Counted from the stretch's first letter, positions 42,650 to 52,053 are shown. The stretch: DNA of 64,000 bases from Pseudoduganella namucuonensis (GCF_900116645.1 NZ_FPBO01000025.1:56818-120817); one strand, 5' to 3'. Numbers and translations: made by a program. Notes: generated by a model from the sequence alone, not told the origin.

Positions 42650-45001
42650 ATGGAAATTCGCACCGCCAAACTCGGCTGCATGGCCGCCGCCGTCGCAGCA
42701 GCACTGATGCACCTGGGCGCGCAGGCCCAGCAAACGCAACAAGCCCCGCAGGAAAGCGCCGCCGAAGCCCCGGCCGCCCCGGCCGCGGCCGCCCCCGCCG
42801 CCGCCGCCAAATCCGACGGCCTGAACATGGAACGCGTGGTCGTCACCGGCACCGCGCGCGGCAGCTCCAAGATGAAATCCAGCGTCTCCATCAGCACCAT
42901 GGACGCCGACACCATCGCCCTGTCCGCGCCCACCAGCGCCGCCGAGGTGCTGCGCTCGGTGCCGGGCCTGCGCTCGGAGTCGTCCGGCGGCGAGGGCAAC
43001 GCCAACATCACCGTGCGCGGCGTGCCGATCTCGGCCGGCGGCTCGCGCTACGTGCAGATGCAGGAGGACGGCCTGCCCGTGCTGCAATCGGGCGACTTCA
43101 ACTTCATCACGCCGGACAGCTATGTGAAGATCGACGGCACCCTGGACCACCTGGAAGTGGTGCGCGGCGGCTCGGCCTCCACGCTGGCCAGCAATTCGCC
43201 GGGCGGCATCATCAACTTCATCAGCAAGACCGGCGAGGCCAAGGGCGGCAACATCGGCATCTCGCGCGGCCTGGGCTACGACCAGACCCGCTACGACTTC
43301 AGCTACGGCGCCCCGCTCACCGAGAAGACCCGCTTCTTCATCGGCGGCCACTACCGCACGGGCGAGGGCATCCGCCGCACCGGCATGAGCACGGAGGAGG
43401 GCGGCCAGATCCGGGGCAACCTGACGCACGAATTCGACCGCGGCTACATCCGCCTGTCCTTCAAGCACCTGGACGACAAGTCGCCGACCGCGCTGCCGGT
43501 GCCGGTGCAGGTCACCAACGGCCGCATCTCGGAGATTCCGGGCATCGACCCGCGCACGGTCAGCTTCTACTCGCCGTACTGGGTGCGCGACGTGTCGCTG
43601 GCCAAGGGCAACGGCCAGGTGTCGAGCAACGTCAACGACGGCCTTGCCGTGAAGAGCGACAGCTTCGGCATCGCCCTGTCGCTGGACCTGGGCAATGGCG
43701 TGACGCTGAGCGAGAACTTCCGCAAGAGCGACAACAGCGGCCGCTTCATCGGCGTGTTCCCGGCCAATAACGGCATGACGGGCGCCTACACCATCGCCAC
43801 CGGTCCGCAGAAGGGCCAGCCCTACAACGGCCGCGCCTTCAACGCCGTGGTGTTCAACACCTCGATCGACGACGCCGGCAACACGCTGAACGACGTCAAG
43901 CTGTCGAAAACCTTGAACCTGGGCGGCGGCAAGCTGACCGGCACGGCCGGCCTGTACAACTCCCTGCAGACGCTGGGCCTGACCTGGAACTTCAACGAGT
44001 ACCTGATGCAGGCCAAGGCGGACAGCCCGGCGCTGCTGCAGACCTCCACCGCCGCCGGCGCCACCCCGGGCCTGATCGGTCCCGCCTGGGGCGGCTGCTG
44101 CTCGCGCGCCGTGGACATGGAATACAAGCTCACCTCGCCCTACGTGAACCTGGGCTGGGAAAGCGGCCCGCTGAACATCGACGCCAGCGTGCGCAAGGAC
44201 AACCAGCGCGCCACCGGCACCGGCAATATCGCCACCGGCGGCCTGCGCTACGAGGCGGCCACGCAGCAACTGGTCAACTACAAGGTCGACCACACCTCGT
44301 ATTCGGTGGGCGGCAACTACCAGCTGCAGCGCAACCTGGCGCTGTTCGCCCGGGGCAGCGACGGCGTGTCCTTCAACGCGGACCGCATCCTGTTCGGCAC
44401 CCCGCTGGACGGCAGCGCGCCGATCAGCCTGAACACTGTCAAGCAGGTCGAGGGCGGCCTGAAATGGCGCCAGGGCGGCGCCAGCGCCTTCCTCACGCTG
44501 TTCCAGGCCAAGACCAGCGAAAGCAATTACGAGGCGACCACGCGCATCAGCACCGCCAACCGCTACGACGCCAAGGGCGCCGAGCTGGAAGCGGCATGGA
44601 GCCTGGGCGAGTTCCGCGTCACCGGCGGCCTGACCTACACCGACGCCGAGATCACCGGCACCGCGCCGGGCCAGGAGTCCGTGATCGGCAACACGCCGCG
44701 CCGCCAGGCCAAGGTGGTATACCAGCTGGCGCCCAGCTATGAGATCGGCGCCGCCACCATCGGCGCCAGCATCATCGGCACCGGCCGCTCCTGGGCGGAC
44801 GACGCGCACACCATCGTGATGCCGGCCTACCGCGTGGTGCACGCCTTCGTGAAGTACCAGGTCAATCCGCAGACCGTGGTGTCGCTGACGGCCAACAACC
44901 TGTTCAACAAACTGGGCTACACCGAGGTGGAGGGCGACGGCCACGCCGCGCGCGCCATCACCGGCCGCGCCATCAAGGCCAGCCTGGGTTATTCGTTCTA
45001 A
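42650..45001 (+). CDS. TonB-dependent receptor of the sucrose locus (SuxA-like)
   Basis: 783-residue outer-membrane transporter. A signal peptide (about 1-27, LGAQAQQ) and a low-complexity Ala/Pro linker precede the plug domain (VVVTGTARGSSKMKSSVSISTMDAD, then SAAEVLRSVPGLRSESSGGEGNANITVRGVP) and a 22-strand barrel ending in GRAIKASLGYSF with terminal Phe. The AGGAGACGTT ribosome-binding site fixes the start. It is flanked by LacI operators and sucrose-splitting genes, which points to sucrose uptake rather than iron; no Fur box is seen. Confidence 0.9.
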   Translation: MEIRTAKLGCMAAAVAAALMHLGAQAQQTQQAPQESAAEAPAAPAAAAPAAAAKSDGLNMERVVVTGTARGSSKMKSSVSISTMDADTIALSAPTSAAEVLRSVPGLRSESSGGEGNANITVRGVPISAGGSRYVQMQEDGLPVLQSGDFNFITPDSYVKIDGTLDHLEVVRGGSASTLASNSPGGIINFISKTGEAKGGNIGISRGLGYDQTRYDFSYGAPLTEKTRFFIGGHYRTGEGIRRTGMSTEEGGQIRGNLTHEFDRGYIRLSFKHLDDKSPTALPVPVQVTNGRISEIPGIDPRTVSFYSPYWVRDVSLAKGNGQVSSNVNDGLAVKSDSFGIALSLDLGNGVTLSENFRKSDNSGRFIGVFPANNGMTGAYTIATGPQKGQPYNGRAFNAVVFNTSIDDAGNTLNDVKLSKTLNLGGGKLTGTAGLYNSLQTLGLTWNFNEYLMQAKADSPALLQTSTAAGATPGLIGPAWGGCCSRAVDMEYKLTSPYVNLGWESGPLNIDASVRKDNQRATGTGNIATGGLRYEAATQQLVNYKVDHTSYSVGGNYQLQRNLALFARGSDGVSFNADRILFGTPLDGSAPISLNTVKQVEGGLKWRQGGASAFLTLFQAKTSESNYEATTRISTANRYDAKGAELEAAWSLGEFRVTGGLTYTDAEITGTAPGQESVIGNTPRRQAKVVYQLAPSYEIGAATIGASIIGTGRSWADDAHTIVMPAYRVVHAFVKYQVNPQTVVSLTANNLFNKLGYTEVEGDGHAARAITGRAIKASLGYSF

Positions 45002-45028
45002 ACGCGCTTTAACGGTATCTAAATCAAT

Positions 45029-46888
45029 ATGACTGCTACACCCTTGTCCCTGCTGCTGGCCGCGTTGCCGGAATCCTCCCCGGCCTCGCTGCGCGCGGAC
45101 GCGGCCCGCCGCTACGCCGCCCAGGAGCGCACGCTGCACGCGCGCCTGGAAGGCCTGTACGGCGACCGTCCCGGCTACGCGCAGTGGTACGCGGGACTGA
45201 TGGGCACCGTGGGCGCGCTGCTGGCGGCGCGCCCGCCGGAGCTGCTGGCGCTGGATTCCCGGCGCGAGGCGCGGCCGGACTGGTTCCTGGGCGAGCGGAT
45301 GCTGGGCTACTGCGCCTATGTGGACCGCTTCGGCGGCAGCCTGCGCGGGGTGGCGGAGCGCATCCCGCACCTGCGCGAGCTGGGCGTGAGCTATCTGCAT
45401 CTGCTGCCGTTCCTGCGGCCGCGCGAGGGCGAGAACGACGGCGGCTTCGCCGTCGCCAGCTTCGACGACGTCGACCCGCGGCTGGGGAGCGTGGCCGACC
45501 TGGAGGCGCTGACGGCGCGACTGCGCGCCGCCGGCATCAGCCTGTGCTCGGACTTCATCCTCAACCACGTGGCGGACGACCACGCGTGGGCGCAAGGGGC
45601 CAGGCGGGGCGACCCGGCCCTGCGCGACTACTTCCACGTGTTCCCGGACCGCGACATGCCGGACCGCCACGAGCGCACGCTGGGCCAGGTGTTCCCGCAG
45701 GTCGCGCCGGGCAATTTCAGCCACGTGGAAGAGATGGGCGGCTGGGTGTGGACCACCTTCTACCCCTACCAGTGGGACCTGAACTACGCCAACCCGGCGG
45801 TGTTCGCGGAGATGGCGGCGGCGCTGCTGCGGCTGGCGAACCGGGGCATCGAGGTGTTCCGGCTCGACTCCACGGCCTTCCTGTGGAAGCGCGAGGGCAC
45901 CAACAGCATGAACCAGCCGGAGGCGCACGCGCTGCTGCAGGCGCTGCGCGCCATCGTCGCCATCGCCGCGCCGGGCGTGCTGCTGAAGGCCGAGGCCATC
46001 GTGCCAACGCGCGAACTGCCCGCCTATTTCGGCAGCGAGCAAGCGCCCGAATGCCACATCGCCTACCACAGCAGCCTGATGGCGGCCGGCTGGGGCGCCG
46101 TGGCCGAGCAGGACGCGTCGCTGCTGCGCGCGGTGGCCGCCGGCACGCCGCCGCTGCCGCCCGCCGCTGGATGGCTGAGCTACGTGCGCTGCCACGACGA
46201 CATCGGCTGGAACGTGCTGCGCGCGGAGGCGGGGCGGGACGCGCCCGCGCGGCTGGCCCGGATCGCCCGCTTCTACAGCGGCGCCGAGGGCAGCTTCGCC
46301 TCCGGCGCCGCCTTCCAGAGCAGCGACCCGAACGCCGCGCACGGCAGCAACGGCATGGCCGCGTCCCTGCTCGGCCTGGAAACGGCGGCCACCGACGCGG
46401 AGCGGGACGCCGCGCTGGACCGCGTGCTGCTGCTGCACGGCCTGGCGCTGGCCTTCGGCGCCTTGCCCGTGCTGTACATGGGCGACGAGCTGGCGCAGCA
46501 AAACGACTACGGCTACCGCGGCCGTCCCGAGCACGCGATGGACAGCCGCTGGCTGCAGCGCCCCTGGTTCGACGAGGCCGCGCTGGCGCGCCGCCACGAC
46601 GGGTCCACGCCGTCCGGCCGCATGTACATGGGCTTGCGCGCGCTGATCGACGCGCGGCGCCGGCTGCCGGCGCTGGCGGCGGGCGAGCCGCGCGCGGTGC
46701 TGCCGTCGGCGCCGGCGGTGCTGGCGCTGGCGCGCGGCGAGCGCTTCCTCTGCCTGTGCAACTTCTCGGCGCTGGCGCAGGTCCACGCCCTCGACGGAAC
46801 CTGGAAAGCCAGCTTGACCGGCCAGGCGTTTTCGGGTGAAGTGGCGCTGGCGCCGTGGGCTCTGCTTTGGCTGGAGCGCGCGGCATGA
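45029..46888 (+). CDS. GH13 subfamily 4 amylosucrase / sucrose hydrolase (SuxB-like)
   Basis: 619-residue glucosidase/transglucosidase acting on sucrose. Catalytic residues fit the amylosucrase set: nucleophile D280 in FRLDSTAFLWKREGT, acid/base E322 in LLKAEAIVP, and D390 in CHDDIGW; the early His is in DFILNHVADDH. The N-terminal helical domain (about 1-90) and YVDRFGGSLRGVAERIPHLRELGV are typical. Whether it builds glucan from the glucosyl unit or simply hydrolyses sucrose cannot be told. Both reactions free fructose, which the next gene product can use. Confidence 0.92.
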   Translation: MTATPLSLLLAALPESSPASLRADAARRYAAQERTLHARLEGLYGDRPGYAQWYAGLMGTVGALLAARPPELLALDSRREARPDWFLGERMLGYCAYVDRFGGSLRGVAERIPHLRELGVSYLHLLPFLRPREGENDGGFAVASFDDVDPRLGSVADLEALTARLRAAGISLCSDFILNHVADDHAWAQGARRGDPALRDYFHVFPDRDMPDRHERTLGQVFPQVAPGNFSHVEEMGGWVWTTFYPYQWDLNYANPAVFAEMAAALLRLANRGIEVFRLDSTAFLWKREGTNSMNQPEAHALLQALRAIVAIAAPGVLLKAEAIVPTRELPAYFGSEQAPECHIAYHSSLMAAGWGAVAEQDASLLRAVAAGTPPLPPAAGWLSYVRCHDDIGWNVLRAEAGRDAPARLARIARFYSGAEGSFASGAAFQSSDPNAAHGSNGMAASLLGLETAATDAERDAALDRVLLLHGLALAFGALPVLYMGDELAQQNDYGYRGRPEHAMDSRWLQRPWFDEAALARRHDGSTPSGRMYMGLRALIDARRRLPALAAGEPRAVLPSAPAVLALARGERFLCLCNFSALAQVHALDGTWKASLTGQAFSGEVALAPWALLWLERAA

Positions 46889-46914
46889 CAGGCAAAGCGT
46901 TGAGGAGCAGGCAT

Positions 46915-47853
46915 ATGGGCACGGGGATGAGCAAGGTCGTGGTGTTCGGCGAGGCGCTGGTGGACGACTTCGGCACGGAGCGGATCGTCGGCGGCGCGCC
47001 CTTCAACGCGGCGCGTCACCTGGCCGGCTTCGGCATGCCGCCGCTGATGGTCACCTGCGTCGCCGACGACGCCAACGGCCAGCTGGTGCGCGGCGAGTTC
47101 GCCCGCTACGGCATGGACACGGCCGGCCTGCAGACGACGGACGCGGCGCCCACCGGCCGCGTGGTGGTCGAGCGCGACGGCCGCGGCGGCCACACCTTCG
47201 ACATCCTGCCGCGGCAGGCGTACGACCACATCGCCGTCCAGCCCGCGCTGGAGGCCATGCGCCAGGCGCGGCCGACGGTGCTGTACTTCGGCACCCTGGC
47301 CCAGCGCGCCGAGGAACCGAAAGCCGCGCTCAAGGCCATGCTGGACGGCGCCACCACGCGGCGCTACCTGGACCTGAACCTGCGCGACGGCCAGTTCTCC
47401 GAACGGGTGGTGTTCGACTCGCTGTCGCAGGCGGACATCCTCAAGGTCAACGAGGAGGAACTGGCGCAGCTGCTGGACTGGTACAGCCACACCTGTCCGC
47501 CGCTGGACGACATGGCCAGCCTGGACGTGCGCATGGCCTGCGCCGAGCTGATCGCCAACTTCACGCTGCAAGGCATCATTGTCACGCTGGGCGCGCGCGG
47601 CGCCGGCCACTACGGCCCGGACGGCACATTGACCACCATCGCCGCCGAGCCGGTGCCGGAGCTGGTCGACACCGTCGGCGCCGGCGACGCCTTTTCCGCC
47701 GTCTACCTGTACGGCCAGGCGCTGGGCTGGCCGCTGACGCAAACGCTGGAACGCGCCAACGCGTTCGCGGGCGCGGTCTGCGGCATCGCCGGCGCTGTGC
47801 CGGGGGACATGGCGTTCTACCAAACCTGGATCAGGCGCTGGCAAGGCGGCTGA
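46915..47853 (+). CDS. PfkB-family fructokinase
   Basis: 312-residue ribokinase-fold sugar kinase. Opening VVVFGEALVDDFG and GGAPFNAARHLAGFG bind the sugar; DTVGAGDAFSAVYLYG holds the catalytic Asp and anion hole. In this locus it should phosphorylate the fructose released from sucrose. Starts: ATG at 46885 overlaps the preceding stop, but ATG at 46915 follows GAGGAG by seven bases and is preferred; 46927 (MSKVVVFGEAL) is a third choice. Confidence 0.9.
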   Translation: MGTGMSKVVVFGEALVDDFGTERIVGGAPFNAARHLAGFGMPPLMVTCVADDANGQLVRGEFARYGMDTAGLQTTDAAPTGRVVVERDGRGGHTFDILPRQAYDHIAVQPALEAMRQARPTVLYFGTLAQRAEEPKAALKAMLDGATTRRYLDLNLRDGQFSERVVFDSLSQADILKVNEEELAQLLDWYSHTCPPLDDMASLDVRMACAELIANFTLQGIIVTLGARGAGHYGPDGTLTTIAAEPVPELVDTVGAGDAFSAVYLYGQALGWPLTQTLERANAFAGAVCGIAGAVPGDMAFYQTWIRRWQGG

Positions 47854-47885
47854 TCCCAAACGACGCACAGTCACGGAGTATCCGC

Positions 47886-49235
47886 ATGGCGCTGCACAAA
47901 CCCCACCTCTCGTTCTGGCAGATCGTCAACATGAACATCGGCTTCTTCGGAATCCAGTTCAGTTTCGGCCTGCAGCAGAGCAGCATGAGCCCCATCTACA
48001 AATACCTCGGGGCCGACGAGGCCAGCCTGCCCTACCTGTGGCTGGCGGGCCCCGTCACCGGCCTGCTGGTGCAGCCGCTGATCGGCGCGATGAGCGACCG
48101 CACCACCAGCCGCTGGGGACGGCGCACGCCGTACTTCCTGATCGGCGCCATCCTGTGCAGCCTGGGCCTGCTGGCCATGCCCTTCAGCCCCGTGCTGTGG
48201 ATGGCGGCCGGCCTGCTGTGGATACTGGACGCGGCCAACAACGTCACCATGGAACCCTACCGCGCCTTCGTCAGCGACCGCCTGGCGCCGGCGCAGCACT
48301 CGCTGGGCTTCCTCACGCAGAGCGCCTTCACGGGGCTGGGGCAGACGCTGGCCTACCTGACGCCGTCGCTGCTGGTGGGCATGGGCCTGAGCCGCGACGC
48401 CGTCAACAGCCACCACATCCCCTACACGGTGATCGCGGCCTTCCTGATCGGCGCCGTGTTCTCGCTGGCGACGGTGCTGTGGACGGTGCGCACCACGCCC
48501 GAGCTGCCTTTGGAGCCGGCCGAACTGGAACGCATGCGCGCCCAGCCCAAGGGCTGGCGCCACACGCTGGCCGAGATCGGCGACGCCATCCGCCACATGC
48601 CGCCCACCATGCGCCAGCTGGCGCTGGTCAAGCTGTTCCAGTGGTACGCCATGTTCTGCTATTGGCAGTACATCATGCTGTCGCTGTCGACCACGCTGTT
48701 CCACACCACCGACCCGGCCTCCGAGGGCTTCCGCGAAGCGGGGCTGCTGAACGGGCAGATCGGCGCGTTCTACAACTTCATCGCCTTCGTCGCCGCGTTC
48801 GCGCTGGTGCCGTTCACGCGCCGCTACGGCCCCAAGCTGATGCACAGCGTGTGCCTGGCGCTGGCCGGCGCGGGCATGCTGTGCATCCCGCTGGTGCAGA
48901 CTCCCGCGCTGCTGTTCCTGCCGATGGTGGGCATAGGGCTGGCGTGGGCCAGCATGATGGGCAATCCGTACGTGATGCTGGCGGGGAGCATTCCGCCCGA
49001 GCGCACGGGCGTCTACATGGGCATCTTCAACATGTTCATCGTGATCCCGATGATCATCCAGATCCTGACCCTGCCGCTGTACTACCACGCCTGGCTGGAC
49101 GGCAATCCGGAAAACGTGATCAGGCTGGCGGGGGGCTTGCTGCTGTGCGGCGCGGTGGCCGTGCTGTTCGTGAAGGTGACGGCCGCGAAGGCGCAACCCG
49201 AGGCGGGCGCCGCCATGGTGGCGGCGCCGCATTGA
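47886..49235 (+). CDS. MFS sugar transporter, probable sucrose importer (SuxC-like)
   Basis: 449-residue inner-membrane transporter of the SLC45/GPH-like type with about twelve helices. It begins HLSFWQIVNMNIGFFGIQFSFGLQQSSMSPIYKYLGAD, which is characteristic of bacterial sucrose/maltose permeases of this group, and has the loop DRTTSRWGRRTPYFLIGA. ACGGAGTATCCGC precedes the start. It closes the sucrose locus and should move sucrose from the periplasm to the cytoplasm. Confidence 0.9.
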   Translation: MALHKPHLSFWQIVNMNIGFFGIQFSFGLQQSSMSPIYKYLGADEASLPYLWLAGPVTGLLVQPLIGAMSDRTTSRWGRRTPYFLIGAILCSLGLLAMPFSPVLWMAAGLLWILDAANNVTMEPYRAFVSDRLAPAQHSLGFLTQSAFTGLGQTLAYLTPSLLVGMGLSRDAVNSHHIPYTVIAAFLIGAVFSLATVLWTVRTTPELPLEPAELERMRAQPKGWRHTLAEIGDAIRHMPPTMRQLALVKLFQWYAMFCYWQYIMLSLSTTLFHTTDPASEGFREAGLLNGQIGAFYNFIAFVAAFALVPFTRRYGPKLMHSVCLALAGAGMLCIPLVQTPALLFLPMVGIGLAWASMMGNPYVMLAGSIPPERTGVYMGIFNMFIVIPMIIQILTLPLYYHAWLDGNPENVIRLAGGLLLCGAVAVLFVKVTAAKAQPEAGAAMVAAPH

Positions 49236-49242
49236 GGCCGAA

Positions 49243-49719
49243 TTACTCGGCGCCGCCCATCTGGCTCTGCAGGTAGTTCTGCAGGCCGATCTTGGCGATC
49301 AGGTCGATCTGGGTTTCCAGCCACTCGATGTGTTCCTCGGTGTCGTCCAGGATCATCACCAGCAGTTCGCGCGACACGAAGTCGCCCGCCTTTTCGGCCG
49401 TGACGATGCCTTCCTTGATCGTCACGTGCGCGGCGCGCTCCAGCTTCAGGTCGCATTCCAGCATTTCCTGGGTCGACTCGCCGATCAGCAGCTTGTGCAG
49501 CGCCTGCAGGTTGGGCAGGCCGTCCAGCATCAAGATGCGGTCGATCAGCTTGTCGGCGTGCTTCATCTCGCCGATCGATTCCTCGTATTCCTTCTTCGCC
49601 AGTTTCTCGAAGCCCCAGTGGCGGTACATGCGCGAATGCAGGAAGTACTGGTTGATGGCGGTCAGTTCATTGGTCAGCTGCGCGTTCAGCAGACGGATAA
49701 CGTCTTTATCACCCTTCAT
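49243..49719 (-). CDS. bfr: Bacterioferritin
   Basis: 158-residue 24-mer iron-storage protein. Ferroxidase ligands are in place: E18, E51 and H54 (SIGEMKHADK), E94 and E127/H130 in DDTEEHIEWLE. The haem-binding M52 is present, so this is a true haem-containing bacterioferritin. It diverges from the piuC-like gene across about 210 bases, and the matching ferredoxin Bfd is 2 kb away. Confidence 0.96.
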   Translation of the reverse strand: MKGDKDVIRLLNAQLTNELTAINQYFLHSRMYRHWGFEKLAKKEYEESIGEMKHADKLIDRILMLDGLPNLQALHKLLIGESTQEMLECDLKLERAAHVTIKEGIVTAEKAGDFVSRELLVMILDDTEEHIEWLETQIDLIAKIGLQNYLQSQMGGAE

Positions 49720-49861
49720 GGGAAGCTCTCTTTATCTTGGGGTTGGGTGGGAATTTCCGCCATTTTGCCACGAACGACCCAATATCTGTAAGTAAATGAT
49801 GAAAAAATAGCCAGATAACATTGGTGGTGAAAGCGCTGTTGATAGTGCTGGCGAGGGCGCG

Positions 49862-49880
49862 AATAATTATCGTTCTCATT
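49862..49880. promoter_or_regulatory. Fur-box-like palindrome upstream of the PiuC-type gene
   Basis: On the minus strand this reads AATGAGAACGATAATTATT, close to the Fur 19-mer and to the better site at 51913. It is about 50 bases before the dioxygenase start and could also affect bfr. Confidence 0.65.
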
Positions 49881-49931
49881 CTGCGCCGGCTGATGGATAA
49901 TGACGGCTGGATACTCGCAGGGGATCGCCTC

Positions 49932-50612
49932 ATGATGTTGCACATACCCGGCATTTTGACGCCGGATCAAGTCAAACATTTCCGCCAGCGGCTGGGTTCG
50001 ACGGACTGGATAGACGGCCGCGCCAGTGTGGGCGCGCAGGGCGCGCAAGTGAAGCGCAACCGGCAACTGGCCGAAGGCACCCCGCTGGCGTTGGAATTGG
50101 GCGACATCGTCACCCGCGCGCTGACGGCCAACCCGCTATTCTTCTCGTCGGTGCTGCCGCTGCGCATCCTGCCGCCGTACTTCAACAGCTACGCCGGCGG
50201 CGAGCACTACGGCCTGCACATCGACGGCGCCGTGCGCACCAACGGCGTCAACCTGCAAAACATGCGCGCCGACGTCTCCACCACGGTCTTCCTCAGCGAG
50301 CCGGACGAATACGACGGCGGCGAGCTGATCGTGATGGACTCCTACGGCTCGCACGAAGTGAAGCTGGCGGCGGGCGACGCCATCGTCTACCCGTCGAGCA
50401 GCGTGCACCGTGTCGCCCCGGTGACGCGCGGCGAGCGCCTGGCCTCCTTCCTGTGGACCCAGAGCATGGTGCGCGACGACTGGCGCCGCGCCATGCTGTT
50501 CGACCTCGACCAGAACATCCAGAAACTGCGCGCCCAGCACGGCGACAACGAAGCCGTGGTCGGCCTCACCGGCCACTACCACAACCTGCTGCGCATGTGG
50601 GCCGACATCTAA
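49932..50612 (+). CDS. piuC: PiuC/PKHD-type Fe(II)/2-oxoglutarate dioxygenase
   Basis: 226-residue protein whose iron-binding triad is visible: H96 and D98 (HYGLHIDGAVR) and H159 (SSVHRVAPV), with R169 as the likely 2-oxoglutarate ligand. Family members lie beside siderophore receptors and are repressed by iron; the substrate is not firmly known. ATG at 49932 and 49935 are both possible (MMLHIPGIL or MLHIPGIL). Placed among iron genes with a Fur-box-like site upstream. Confidence 0.9.
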   Translation: MMLHIPGILTPDQVKHFRQRLGSTDWIDGRASVGAQGAQVKRNRQLAEGTPLALELGDIVTRALTANPLFFSSVLPLRILPPYFNSYAGGEHYGLHIDGAVRTNGVNLQNMRADVSTTVFLSEPDEYDGGELIVMDSYGSHEVKLAAGDAIVYPSSSVHRVAPVTRGERLASFLWTQSMVRDDWRRAMLFDLDQNIQKLRAQHGDNEAVVGLTGHYHNLLRMWADI

Positions 50613-50627
50613 GTTGCCCGCAGGCGA

Positions 50628-50679
50628 AAATAGCCCAGGGCGCTTATTCCCGCCGAGGAATAAACGCCCTGGGCTATTT
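50628..50679. repeat. Palindromic intergenic element, copy 1
   Basis: 23-base arms (AAATAGCCCAGGGCG... and ...CGCCCTGGGCTATTT) with one mismatch and a six-base loop, 15 bases after the dioxygenase stop. It is closely similar to copy 2 and lacks a long T-run. Confidence 0.85.
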
Positions 50680-50782
50680 ATGGCAGAGGCTCGCAGGCCG
50701 CCGGGCGGTGGTCGGCCTCGCCGGCCCGGCACCGCGCCTTCCCCCGCGTGCGCGGCCGACATCCCACGTTGCCGTGCAGCGA

Positions 50783-50834
50783 AAATAGCCCTGGGCGCTT
50801 ATTTCCACGGTGGAATAAGCGCCCAGGGCTATTT
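50783..50834. repeat. Palindromic intergenic element, copy 2
   Basis: 24-base arms (AAATAGCCCTGGGCG... and ...CGCCCAGGGCTATTT) with one bulged T and a three-base loop. It differs from copy 1 by a compensated A-T to T-A swap in the stem. It lies about 75 bases beyond the end of the minus-strand tonB gene. Confidence 0.85.
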
Positions 50835-50908
50835 ATGGCGGCGAAAAAAAGGCTGCCGGCGGTGGGCTGGGCGGGACTGAAGGGTGGAACTCTGATTCGG
50901 TGGGCCGG

Positions 50909-51637
50909 TCAGGACAGCTGGAAGTTGATCGGGACCAGCGCGTAGACCGGGATCGCCTTGCCGTCTTCCATATAGGGCTTGAACAGGGTGCGCATCACTG
51001 CTTGGCGGCCGGCCTCGTCGAGGTTGCCGGAACCGGACGATTTCTGCACCGTCGCCTGTTCGGGCAGGCCGCGCTCGCTGATCAGCACGCGCAGCATGAC
51101 GACGCCGGTCTCGCCCAGGCGCCGCGAGATCGACGGGTACACGGGCGCGGGCGCACGCATGTATTCCACGCCCTGCACGGTGCGCGGCGTCGACGGCGCG
51201 GCCACCACGGCCGGGGCCGGAGGCGCGGGCGGCGCGGCCACCGGCGCGGGGGCGGCCTCGGCGTGCACGCGGGCCGGGGCCGGCGGCACGGTGATGGTGT
51301 TTTCCACGGTGATGTTGAGCAGGGGCGGCGGCGGCGGCACGATGGCGGGCGCCGGTTGCGTCAGCGGCACGGCCTTCGGCGGCGGCGCCTGCTCGGCGGC
51401 GGGAGGCTGGACGAAGGTGACGTTGACCACCTTCGGCGCCACGGCCTCGACGGCCCGGTGCAGCATGCCCGACTGCAGCATATAGAAGGCGCCGGCGTGC
51501 AGCGCGATGATGAGCGATACCGGAAGGAGCTTGCCGCGCCGTTCGCCATATGGCCGGCTGCCGCTTTTTTGCCACAGGCTGGGCAATTTCAGGCCCGGTC
51601 CCGACAGGTCGGGACGGGGTATCGTCATCGTGTTCAT
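50909..51637 (-). CDS. tonB: Energy transducer TonB
   Basis: 242 residues: short cytoplasmic N-terminus, membrane anchor (about 36-58, LLPVSLIIALHAGAFYML), Pro/Ala-rich periplasmic spacer (about 75-150) and TonB C-terminal domain (APAPVYPSISRRLGETGVVMLRVLISERG to the end, VYALVPINFQLS). It powers receptors such as the one at 56271. GAGGATGCG precedes the start. It follows bfd by seven bases on the same strand; no exbBD genes are in the window. Confidence 0.93.
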   Translation of the reverse strand: MNTMTIPRPDLSGPGLKLPSLWQKSGSRPYGERRGKLLPVSLIIALHAGAFYMLQSGMLHRAVEAVAPKVVNVTFVQPPAAEQAPPPKAVPLTQPAPAIVPPPPPLLNITVENTITVPPAPARVHAEAAPAPVAAPPAPPAPAVVAAPSTPRTVQGVEYMRAPAPVYPSISRRLGETGVVMLRVLISERGLPEQATVQKSSGSGNLDEAGRQAVMRTLFKPYMEDGKAIPVYALVPINFQLS

Positions 51638-51644
51638 CGCATCC

Positions 51645-51851
51645 TCAAGCTGTGAAGGATGGGCGCTTCAGTACGGTTTCGTTGAGGCGGCCCAGGTGTT
51701 CATTCAGGATGTCGGCGGCGGTGTCGGCGCATTGGCCACAGCAAGTGGCCAGGCCCAGGTCGCGGCGCAGTTCATCCAGGGAAGTGATACCCAGTTCGAT
51801 GGCTTGACGGACTTCGCGGTCGGAGATGTTGTTGCAGACACAAACGATCAT
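51645..51851 (-). CDS. bfd: Bacterioferritin-associated ferredoxin
   Basis: 68-residue BFD-like [2Fe-2S] protein. Cluster ligands are C4 and C6 (VCVC) and C38/C41 (TCCGQC). It reduces stored ferric iron in bacterioferritin to release it. First gene of a bfd-tonB unit reading away from the Fur box at 51913; iron starvation should induce it. Confidence 0.95.
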   Translation of the reverse strand: MIVCVCNNISDREVRQAIELGITSLDELRRDLGLATCCGQCADTAADILNEHLGRLNETVLKRPSFTA

Positions 51852-51912
51852 TGCGGTACCTTCTGGCTAAGGGTTCTGTTCAGTAGCGATCAGTCATCAT
51901 TAACGGAACATT

Positions 51913-51931
51913 AATGAGAATCGTTATCATT
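51913..51931. promoter_or_regulatory. Fur box in the bfd/feoA divergent promoter
   Basis: AATGAGAATCGTTATCATT, a near-ideal Fur 19-mer. It lies 62 bases before bfd on one side and about 120 bases before feoA on the other, so one site could control iron release and ferrous iron import. Confidence 0.85.
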
Positions 51932-52053
51932 ACGTTTCCTATTCTGCCGCAGTCCAGCGTACAATGCAAGAAATTCCTGCGAATACAAACCATTCCCATT
52001 TACGCTTTATAATGGCTGCTAGAAATTTCCTCACAGAACCGATCGGAACCCCC

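Noticed and set aside
42632..46786. 1384-codon minus-strand frame opposite the receptor and GH13 genes
   Set aside because: Spans two well-supported plus-strand genes and their gap; composition is that of a GC-bias artefact.
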